Positions 1 through 11,100 of a DNA stretch of 64,000 bases are shown piece after piece. Source of the stretch: Acanthopleura granulata. Its lineage: Eukaryota > Mollusca > Polyplacophora > Chitonida > Chitonidae. The DNA is taken from the NCBI GenBank assembly GCA_016165875.1, contig JABBOT010000002.1, forward strand, positions 1,389,540 to 1,453,539, in the 5' to 3' direction. Position numbers and translations under genes: made by a program. A model generated the notes under the pieces. That model made no database searches and had not been told where the DNA came from. It saw nothing but the letters and a program-made list of their open reading frames with translations. The first letter of the stretch is position 1. The number at the start of each line of letters is the position of its first letter.

Positions 1-205
1 ATCACCAGTGTGGTTGATGTGAGTTGAAGTCCTACTCCTGCTGTATTCCTCTGGTCGTACGTGGGAAGGTCCTCCAGTGACCTGCAGATGGTCTGGTTTC
101 CCCAAACTTCTGCCCAATATCCTCCCACCATAATGCTGGCTGCCGTCAGATAAATGAAGTACTCATGAGTAAGGCTTAAAACACCAATCAAATAACTAAG
201 TAAAC
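1..205 (+). repeat. SINE-like repeat copy, cut by the window edge
   Basis: Contains 'cctcccaccataatgctggc' and ends in the family tail 'acaccaatcaaataactaag'. The same block recurs in this window near 12215, 22855, 39769, 52717 and 54838, among others. The 3' half is conserved and the A/T-rich tail contains AAATAA units, as in tRNA-derived SINEs of molluscs. Confidence 0.75.
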
Positions 206-555
206 ATTGGTCACCCAGTGTATAGTTCTAGTCTGAAAAAACAAGACCATTCCGATTCAAATCGGAACTTTAAACCTGGCAATCATGGTAGCTACACTTA
301 TAATAAACAATCCAGTATTCTGTGTAAAAAGACTGCTCGAATTCGCAGCCAAGGATAAGAGCTTGTGACTGTTAGAACTATTAGAACTCTTCAGCACAGG
401 TTCTTTCACCTTTCGTCATGGTCACTTACTAAATGAACAATAATACTGTAAGGATTTCATACCAAATTTAATGAATCCCTCCCTAGAAGATTTCAAATAG
501 GAGTCAATGTCAGCAGGTCTTCACATGGCAGACTGATCGGATTGTTCTTCAGCTC

Positions 556-690
556 AAATTTAATTGATTGCTTTTTATTCCGTACTCAAGAATATCTCAT
601 TTTTACGACAACAGTCAGTATCATTGTGGGAGGGAATAAGCCCAGCTCGGGGGGAAACCCACGCCCATCAGCAGATTGCTGGGACACTCT
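556..690 (-). repeat. SINE-like repeat copy, reverse orientation
   Basis: Reads in reverse: tail 'attgattgctttttattccg' followed by 'actcaagaatatctc', then the 'gggggaaacccacgcccatc' body. It shares its core with the copy at 1-205, so the PAWR 3' flank holds two converging copies. Confidence 0.65.
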
Positions 691-1409
691 TAAGCTCAAA
701 ATATCGTATTGAACTTTGCCACTTATTTTGTGATATTTCGAAAATGTATAGCTGTCTTCCCATGTGTGAAAGGTTTCCTTTACTGATAACCATTAGTCCA
801 TCTAGATGGACCCTGGGTGTTATTTTAAAATTCTGACATTCATCACAACCCAGAGTCCTACATTCCTACACAAAAAAGCCACTGCAAATCTCTGATGTCG
901 AAGTCGATGGACACAAGTGGCACTCAAACTCACCTTTTCTGCCCAGTTCTATGTCATTTTCTGTTTGAATCTCGAATCTGTCTTCTTAATTTACTACCTC
1001 TACTGATATAACTAATTACCTCACAGTGTCTGGGTCACATTAGCTGTGAGAACTTCAAACGTACCAAACTGCTCACAATTGGCAGCCATTGTCAAAAGTC
1101 TCATAACCTACTCTTGGTCCTGAAATGTAATGGAGTTATATGATATGATCGTGGACCTCATCGAGAACAGTTCCATCGACTTCGAAAACCTGCAGTGATT
1201 TTTTTCAGTACGGGTGATGGACTCGGGGTTGCAATGAATGTCAGAATTTTAAAACAACACTCTTGAGTCCATATAGATGGACTACGACAACCACATGCAT
1301 GCTTTTGAATAACATCACTAAATTACAGTAAGACGAGAACTAAAACTGTACATGTCCATAACTGCGTTTTTACACTAAAAACAGGTTTCTTCAGAATGTC
1401 AAGGGGAGA

Positions 1410-1611
1410 TCATACTAGCCATAACATCGAAAGTGCGTTTTTCGAGGCACAGAAATGTCATAAAAATACTACTTTTGGTGCTGCAACTTTCTTTCAGCAG
1501 AATATCAACACCTTCCAAACATATCTCAAAACCCCATTCCAAGATCAACAGAATTTTCAGATCTCGGCAAAACGCTCAACATTGTCATGGACGAAATCTT
1601 AGGTCATTCAC
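1410..1611 (+). mobile_element. Degraded copy of inverted-repeat element family A
   Basis: The right end 'catggacgaaatcttaggtc' and the internal block 'aaatgtcataaaaatactac' match the complete elements at 39629, 49397 and 53655. The left terminal repeat is badly decayed. It lies just beyond the presumed PAWR 3' end. Confidence 0.5.
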
Positions 1612-1668
1612 GACAAGTCTGATTCGGCGCAGGAAGACAACAAACAGCTCGGAATACAGATAAATACT

Positions 1669-1674
1669 TTTATT
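1669..1674 (-). terminator. Candidate PAWR polyadenylation signal
   Basis: AATAAA on the minus strand, 413 bases past the PAWR stop codon, with A/T-rich sequence after it. It is the first canonical hexamer I noticed downstream, but other hexamers were not scanned exhaustively. Confidence 0.4.
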
Positions 1675-2086
1675 TAAATATGTACATGGCTTTCTAAAGT
1701 AAAGCTCCATTTCCCACATATCTTATATGGAACCACATGTTATATTCAAGTTATAGTAGCAGTTGTCATGGTATTGCAGCAATGTAATGCTTGTATATTT
1801 TTTTTTAACTGAAAAGAAAACCCAGAACATAAGTCTGAGATTTTTCTGAATGAGAAATATGATATCAGCTTCCCCAGAACCGTAGCGATATGTGTCTGTT
1901 GAAGCAGGCTTTCCAGGGCAGCCTATACATGCCATATAAAGTGGAAATGGAATTATGCTTTCATGGGTATTATGCAAAGCAATCATAAATAAAGAATAAG
2001 AAGTAAGTCTGTCATAACAATATGTCCATTTCATTTGAGACGTGTGGTTTGACGTAGCATCTTAAAAACAATCATTTCTGGCCATT

Positions 2087-2173
2087 TTAAGTTGTTAGTC
2101 GGGTTAAAGCTCGGAGCAATGCGCTGTTTTCCCCCTTCAAGTCGTCATTTTGTTCGTTCACGTGGATGACTTC
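2087..2173 (-). CDS. PAWR: PAWR exon 6, leucine-zipper end and stop
   Basis: Acceptor CTTTACAG. It encodes EVIHVNEQNDDLKGENSALL and then RALTRLTT and TAA. The spacing of acidic heptads and the xENxxLLxxxxxLT ending match the extreme C-terminus of vertebrate Par-4. The exon is too short to stand out by ORF length and was found by looking for the missing zipper end. Confidence 0.88.
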   Translation of the reverse strand, partial: EVIHVNEQNDDLKGENSALLRALTRLTT

Positions 2174-5100
2174 CTGTAAAGAAAAAAAAAACATCCATTG
2201 ATATGAGTACAACATACACATACTGCTCATATAACTGCAGTTTTTGTTTAATGATTTTGTTATCCCTCGCCCAATTGTGCAATAGTATTAGTGCAGTGCA
2301 AGTTGAAAATAATTCATATGTGGCACACAATTGGGAATGTCATACTTAAATTTCACATTCACTTCCCTACTAAAGAAATAATCACAAAGCCCTTTATGTA
2401 AGGTTTGTTTACAGACTCGGCATGGCTAAGGGAGCGCCAGATGAAAACATCTCTGACGTCCTCGTAACCTAATCTGGGATATTCCACATGCAATTTTTTG
2501 ATACTCAACACTTTAGCCTCTCAGCAATATACGCAGCATGTATGAAATCTATCAGAGGGGCAGTTGTGAAGAAAAGGACAAATATACATAACATACATTC
2601 CTGCATGTAGGTAGAATAATTTAGTGAAATCAGCTTATAATGAAAGTGAGGAGAAAAATGGTCTTCAAAGCCAGGCTTCCTGATCTGGCCTCTCCATTTA
2701 CCTGTACTTAGGCTGTACTTCAATGTTTATATCAGTAAAAGTAGTGACACTTCAGCAAGCAATAGCAGCTTGCCTCTGGTGACCGTGGAAGTGGCAGTCA
2801 AGGTATTGGGATTTGGAGTGTATAAGCCGTTTCTTCGGAGGCTAGTACTAGTCTTCAGTGCACTCAATCAACTAGGGCCCTTTTATGAACCCATGAATGA
2901 CAAAGGCCTTAAAATGTGCATCACACTTACATGCATTTATAATGCAAAAATATAATAATATTAAATTAGAAAAATCTACAGCATCACAACAGTGCACTGA
3001 AAAAGAGAGGAAATTTTTTAAAAATCACTGACAATGTAAAAGTGGGCATCATATCCAGGTGATCTGCATGCAAAACAGAACGATAAACACATCATATATA
3101 ATATTTCTTCTAGTTCACAACAACTAGATATCAATGGCTAAAGGAGCAACTACATGCTAAACAATTAGGCATTACAAATGTATACACATGTATATGTGAT
3201 ACAAGAAACCTTTAATCAGTTTGAAAAAAATGCAAGGAAAGAACGCCAAAAAGTATACACATTCTACAAAATGATGAACTGTACAGGGAAATGTGTCGTT
3301 TTGCATCTATTTTTCCAACAGATTAAACGCGTTATTCCAGATTCTTATTATCAGACCCATTGTATTAAACTTCTAGGTCTGGGTGACACTGAAGTGATGA
3401 GAACTAGAAAAAGCCATGTACAGACTGAGGCCATTTGGCTGACAGTTGCTTGACAAGTACAGGAATAGAATCCTTGATAGAGTATATATATACTTAATTC
3501 TTGATTATCCACATCTTCCAACATGTAGTTGAAAAGATTAGCCTGCATCTTCTCACAAGGAGTGACAGTTACACTGTTCCAGTTTTTCTGACAGAACCTA
3601 ATGCAGCTGAAGGCAATGCTGTCTTCTGTAATATTTTTTCCTCAAACAACTGGGTTATCAAGGTTTAGCCATTTGAGAATCCATCAGTTTCCATATGATA
3701 AAAAAGTCAACTGCTACACTAGATCAAACTAATAAATGTTGTTTCTTCTTTAACATTCTCTTGTTCAGCATTGAAATTTCTTTTTTTCCCGCTCTAATTA
3801 TTTGGAAAGCAGAAGTGTACACCTGACTTTGCTTGAGTTCAAGAGGCAACAGTTGGATCAAGATGTCTGGCTTTGAAAAGGACCAAACATTAATGAAATA
3901 AGGAAGTTTTCCATGCCAAAATGCAATTTTATTCAGCGAAAACACAATTTCACAAATTTAAAATTTCATCTGATATGATGCTTTTCTCATTCGAAGTTAA
4001 ACATAGTGCTTTTGAAGGGAGGGAGGTTTTGTATAATGTTGCTATGTGCTTATAACAAATTTTTGAACACAAAGAACTGACAAGAAATTTACTAGATTCT
4101 TTCAACCCAGCTGCTTTATGCAAGATACCTGTTAGGAAGTAAGTAATGAATAAATTGGAATCATTCAGGGATCTACAGCCTACATGCAGTTAACCAGAGC
4201 CTATCAAGTGACAAGCCACATCACTCTTGTTTGCCCCTTCACCTACCAGATGGCGCTAGTCTTCCAAAAGGGACTTTCTATGTTAAATACAGGCGACATC
4301 TGGTAGTTGGGAGGGCAAACTAGTGAACTGATGAGGCTCATGATTTCATATGCTCTGAGTTAACTATGACAAGTTTTATCACCTCCACTTTATAGAGGTT
4401 CACAATGCTTGCTAACCTAGCATGTGAACAACAACAACACAGTTTTAACATGTACGTAATAGTACACTGAACATGCCAAGGCGGGCTGGTACATACATGT
4501 ACAGTAGTAAAGCAGGCTGATACACAATCACCTACCTTCCTGTATCAGTGAATCATCTGACAACCAACAACCACAAAAAACTTGTCTTACGTTCAGTTCA
4601 AAACGCCACATACTGGGCCAAGTAAGCAATATTCCTTAAGCACATGAAATGTTTTTCATGGATGCATATGTGTATAGACACCATTATCCTCATACCGTCA
4701 ACCATGTCAACAGCATCCAGACAGATATTCCTACACATCATTTCCCAAGCAAGGCTTTTCTATCCGGGAAGCCAAACTCACCACATGCATTTATTTATTA
4801 CTCGTGATGTATATATATTTATTTATTTAATATAACAGTATTTCTGTTCCTGGTGTATTTTTGGATTTTTTGGAATTTTGTGCTGTAATATTATTGTACT
4901 ATCTAGGGATAAAAATACTGTTTAATTACAACTCTTAATGATAAAAGTGCTGAAATTTTACAGCTCTAATGAAGGTTAAGTGATCATGTTGCCTTTCCTC
5001 ATGTCAAGATGTGCATCTCCTTATTTTACTACACATGCACTTGTATATCTATGATTAAAACCAATTTGGTGTACGTACAATTAATTAAATAGCATTACTT

Positions 5101-8100
5101 AAATCACCAAAAGTAAGTGATTAGTATTTCAAGGCATAAATAAAATCAAATTCAAATATCAGTCCCTTGCAACTTACCTTATTTAGAGCAGAAATCTCTT
5201 CCTCCAGTTCTCCAATCCTTCGGTTTTTCTCTTCCAGCAGTTTTTCCAGGCGTCTGTTCTCTTCTTTCAACTGTTTAATTGAAGCAAACAAATAGAAAAT
5301 AACCACAGATAAAAACCACAAATGACACACATATTGGCAATAAAATCATGGTTCCTTGGTTATTAGTCTAACTTCGTTAAGTACCAGATCTACATACAGG
5401 TACTGGTAACCACCGCAACTCACTACAACTGAGAAAAACTTCATGACCAAAATTGCAGCCAATCCAGTGAGATCTGAATTCTAATATATTGGTACAACCT
5501 TATAGATCATCATATCACAACAGCCTTTATTTGCAAACAAAATTCAGCAAGACTCGAGTTATCAATACACAGTCCTACATTGTTAACTATAATAATCTGA
5601 ATGATTCTGCTACAGTAGCTTTTAACATAGCTTCTGTTACCATGTTTGTATGGTAATAGGCCAATTTTACCATTTGTCATATATTCTAACCTACAGTTTT
5701 AAAGCCTACTGCTTTACCTGTTCTGGTATAATATTTCGACAAGTTGACAGATGTAGTTACACATACTTTCTTTAAACTCCACAACTCGATCAATTTAATC
5801 AATTCAAGAGTCATCAATTACATACCACAAATACCCTTTGAAGTCTACACATAAGTCAGAAAAGTCAGAACCTGCTCTGCAGGGTTCATAAATGTAAGGA
5901 ACAAATTGTAATCACTGCCTTCACCTCTTTGTACTATTCCCTAATTCTTCCACCAAACCAACATACACAGACTTTCAGACCTGCTGCGGCCTGTCAGGAA
6001 TACAACTCCAAACATGTTGTTATTGGCAAGCCTGCTGTTTATTACTTTTTCACTAAACATGACAGCACACGGCATTATATACATGCACTCATGTATAGCC
6101 AATCACTGACCACAGGGACATGCATTAGATGTACACGGGTATTGTATCAGCACCTGTTTCTAACCACCACAATGAAGGTGCAACATTTGTGGTGTCAGTT
6201 CAATGGAATGTTAACCTCGTAAGACACCAGATGTCACCACACATAAATCAATTACTCAGCTCATCAAATCTGAAAGGGATCACTGGTAGTTTAGTTAACA
6301 AACCTAAATATAAATCATTCAACATTTTTTTTTGGGGGGGGGGAGGTGTGCATGTTAATATCTAAGGATTGAAAACAAGGCATTTTACTTTGAAATTAAC
6401 TTTTTTTTGACATACAAGACACATCAATCAATCCTGAACTCTATGGCCTTGTCACATGCTATTAAACTGACTTGTTTTATGGATGCTTGTACTGTATGTT
6501 AGAGAAAAGTCACAACAGGGAAAAGGCCAGTACTCCATCTGCATTACAACAGGTCACCTCTGACAGAAGTACATGTAAAAGGCCAGTACTCCTCCATCTG
6601 CATTACAACAGGTCACCTCTGACAGAAGTACATGTAAAAGGCCAGTACTCCTTCATCTGCTTTACAACACTTGACCTATGACAGAAGTACATGTAAAAGG
6701 CCAGTACTCCTTCTTCTGCGCTACAACGCGTGACCTCTGACAGAAGTACATGTAAAAGGCCAGTACTCCTCCATCTGCATTACAACAGGTCACCTCTGAC
6801 AGAAGTACATGTAAAAGGCCAGTACTCCTTCGTCTGCTTTACAACACTTGACCTATGACAGAAGTACATGTAAAAGGCCAGTACTCCTTCGTCTGCGCTA
6901 CAACGCGTGACCTCTGACAGAAGTACATGTAAAAGGCCAGTACTCCTTCGTCTGCGCTACAACGCGTGACCTCTGACAGAAGTACATGTAAAAGGCCAGT
7001 ACTCCTTCGTCTGCGCTACAACGCGTGACCTCTGACAGAAGTACATGTAAAAGGCCAGTACTCCTTCGTCTGCGCTACAACGCGTGACCTCTGACAGAAG
7101 TACATGTAAAAGGCCAGTACTCCTTCGTCTGCGCTACAACGCGTGACCTCTGACAGAAGTACATGTAAAAGGCCAGTACTCCTTCGTCTGCGCTACAACG
7201 CGTGACCTCTGACAGAAGTACATGTAAAAGGCCAGTACTCCTTCGTCTGCGCTACAACGCGTGACCTCTGACAGAAGTACATGTAAAAGGCCAGTACTCC
7301 TTCATCTGCGCTACAACGCGTGACCTCTGACAAGTACATATAAAAGGCCAGTACTCCTTCATCTGCATTACAACATGTGACCTCTGACAGAAGTGCATGT
7401 AAATTTACTTCAGATTTATCATCTCAGCTTTTTATTCCTTAAGCTGTCAGTATGAAACTCAACATTTGTGTGAACTTTCTCAAGAAACTTAAAAGGACCA
7501 CATGTACTATTTTGAAAGTGGCAGCACTTGGGTTTGAACCCAGCCCTCTTTCTTCTGAAGCGATACATGTATTTATAATTCATTACTCCATTGGACTTTA
7601 ACGCTAAGCACTGAGAGAGAAAGTAAGATTTTGGTTGATTGAAATCCCCGACACATACATGTATGATTTAAATCCCTTGTGGTGAAAAATCAAGAAACAC
7701 AAACCCATGTGCTACGCATACACCAAAACAAATTGTTCCTCAATTCACACAGAATACAACTGTGGACTGACTAGATTCAATTACAAACTGACTTCAAGTC
7801 TTTAATCGCCTTGAATTCAATCGACATCCATGTACTGTGTACAAGTATGGAATATATACTGGGAGTGTAATGGAGCAAGCCAGCAATATGGAAGGAATTC
7901 CAGCAAAGCAAGGCTTTCAAAAGCAGCTTTAGCTGAATCACATGTCTCCATACCTATCCACAACGGAACTTGATCAGATTTCAGAAGACCCACATGTACA
8001 TATGCAAAAGGTAAATTTCAAACATTCCAATCAAATGTACTGAAAGCTCTTAGACATGTGGTGCAAGGGCAAACATTATGCCTTGACCAAGCCGTGAAGG

Positions 8101-11100
8101 CAGAACAGCCCATGCTACATCCGGCTAATGTTATGTTTTGCAGCACGGTATCATACATAGAATATCTAAGTCTGGGTGGCCAACGGAGGTTTAATTCAAT
8201 GTACTGGGTTGGGTTAAGTCTGGCCGCCTTGCTCTGGTCGTATGTCTTTGGTCACAGGCTGACTTGTTGAATAATCAAGAGATTTCATCTATCTCCATGA
8301 CTGAACGCTCCAAGAAGTATTTTGAATGACATCTTAATATGACAGGAGGCCAGCATCTGTCTGTTTATGCCAGTTTCATCCCCATCTTTAGGGGTGTAAA
8401 AAGTCATTTTATTTTGATTTTACCTCCCATCGGTCATGTGCCTGGACACTATCGACACTGTTGTACGTCTTTACTGTCAATCAGTTAGGGGAACTACTAT
8501 TTGATTGGGTGATACACTTACATTAATATTCATCAGCTATTGAGTCAGGAGGATCAGTTATTTCTGCTTGCTGAATCAAGGCAGAAAACGTAGCTATAGG
8601 CCAAATGTCTGGCTTGATAAAATGAAGATGCAGATTTTATTGTTTGGATCTAGTTAATGAACCAGGAATCACTAATTAGAACAATAAAAAAAGGGGAGTA
8701 ACTTACAACTTCCACTTGAGAAGACTGAGATTCTGCTTGCCAGGCACTGTAGGAACTACTGCCTTTGGTGTTGTTCAGGTTTTCCTTTGGTAATTGTACC
8801 CTGTTTATACCAGGGCCCACTGACGGAATGTCTCTGTCGCGAAAACGATGGCCAAAGTCTGGCTTAAATGACGTCTCCGGTTTTCTATCTGGCTGGTACC
8901 GGCTCAAAACACTGGAATGTCGCTGGCGATTTGTTTCGCTGGTGGGAAATGTGGATAAGACGGAGGCTACATAGGACGTCTTTGTTTGAGATTCTCCCCT
9001 CACTGATGTCGCCGCCACTCCGTAGCCGATCTTTGAATAACCAGGAGCCCTGGCAGTGTGTTGAAACATGGGCGCTGGCGTCCTTTTGGGGTAGAAGACA
9101 GGATCCTTTTGGTCAATGTGCACCAGATTACATTCTGATTGGCTAACAGTGCTGTCGTAATCCTGGTTGTCCTCCAAATCAGCTTCAAGGTCAGATGGAC
9201 TGCGACGAAGAAAGCAACAGACTTAGTCAAACAAATTACAATAACATCAAATATAACTGAAGCCAGGAGAAACATACTAAAAAAAAATAAATCATCAACA
9301 TACATATAAAATAATCTGAAACTTTTTACCATAAAAATTACCAATACTACATGTTGCACCGAAATTAAAAAGTTCTAAATAATAATGTACCTCACTGTTT
9401 AAATTTAATAGTGCGTCAGACTGCTGATATCTAGTAAATGTCGTGTCACAATCAGTCTTCATCAAGCTGATCAGAAAATGTACTGCTGGAACGGCCCTAT
9501 ATGTCCAAAAGTACTAGTTGCCTTCAAGATTGTCATCGCGGTGAAAACTAAAGGCAAAGAGTTTCCGTTCCCAGAGCCAACACCAGTACTAACACTTGTA
9601 TCATACATATCTGTCGTAGAAAAAATAGAAGTTAAAACGTAATGAACGGTCTTTAAATGACTTTTGGTACAGCAAAAGGATACCATTCAAATTTTCAGTA
9701 TTTGGAATCACACAAGATTACAAGGTTATGTTGGTTATGTAGTTTACCTTTTGTTCCTTCTGGATGCAAAACTTTTCCATCCATGACTCTGAAAAAGGTG
9801 ATGACAGATGTATTTACATGTATTCAAAAAAATCATTTCAGTTCTGACATATAGTTGTTATGCTTAAGTCGTGCTGACTAGTCATAGAGAATCTAATAAA
9901 GGAGATCTTCATAAGATGCAAACATTTGAGTCTAACGTAACCAACACTTCTATCTGTGTACTTCAAAATGAAGTATTTGTGGCACAAAGCTTGTAACTGA
10001 AGCTACATAATACATAAGAAAAAAAAAACGAATGAAAACAAAACAAACCTCTGCTGGTGTTTGTGGATTGTCCGCATCAATGATTTCATTGTATTTGGTA
10101 TTTCGACTGGTTTCCATCACAGGCCTTTCCTTGTCTGTATCTTCATCATCTAGGGAGTCTCCAGTGCTCTGTGGTGTGAAACAAAGACAAGAGGACATGT
10201 TCAACAAAGTAACATGAAACAGATACACAGAGCAACATGAACTTCCATGTATACATTTATACGACTTCAACACTTGATGCCATTGTCACACAACTGGGCT
10301 TGCCTTCCATACTGCTTGATGCCATCTGGGTACAAAGTTGTGCAGCTTCCATAAAGCTTGGCACCACTGTAACACAAAACTGTATGGTTTCCATACAGCT
10401 TGATGCTACTGAGACATAATGTTGGGTACAGTTTTATACCACTTTGGCACATTACTGTGTGCCTTTCATACAGCTTCATGCCACTGTGACACAGCACTGA
10501 GCATACCATACAGCTTGAAGTCATTATAGCACCGAGTTGTGTGGCTTCCATACAGGTTGGTGCCATGGTGGCACAAAGCTCGGTGTCTTCCACTGAACCT
10601 GATGCAGCTGTGGCACAAAGCTCTGTGGCTTCCATACAGCTGGATGTCATTGTGGCATAGTCATTGCACAACCCAAGGTTATTTGACACAGCATTAAAGT
10701 CATCATGTAAACCTTTGATCATCAAATACTGGTAAATTCATCGCAAACACACTACTTGTATTTCATTCACAAGATATGACATATATACAAAATATTATTT
10801 ATTTACAGGCTAAAGAAAAAGAAGGCGGGGATCACTGTTTATTATTTCACATTGTGGATGGAATGTTTACAATAGCACATCTAAAGCTGCTGAAGTAAAT
10901 GGTTAGGAAATTCAGGTTCTTCCATTACTGTTTGTACTGCTGTGTGTTTTCAACTGCCAATATCCAGGGTTACTCGCATGTACATGCTATTGTAGTACAT
11001 GTATATAATGGAGTGCTCTTTAGTCTGTGGGTTACAGTGCAGAGACTAACTGGTTAGCCGTAAATAAATGATGGCCTTCAGCCTCATTGCTACAAACTCA

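Noticed and set aside
4322..4345. Hammerhead ribozyme core (ctgatgag)
   Set aside because: The matching GAAA strand and the three stems are missing. The same motif at 56972 fails for the same reason.
6519..7400. CRISPR-like array
   Set aside because: Animal DNA; the whole 59-bp unit repeats, with no unique spacers.
7515..7560. tRNA gene on the minus strand (GGTTCAAACCC B box)
   Set aside because: Only a T-arm-like segment; no acceptor or anticodon stem could be drawn. Probably a SINE fragment.
10267..10725. 152-residue minus-strand protein with repeats
   Set aside because: Generated by the 42-bp tandem repeat; no homology, start context or splice support.
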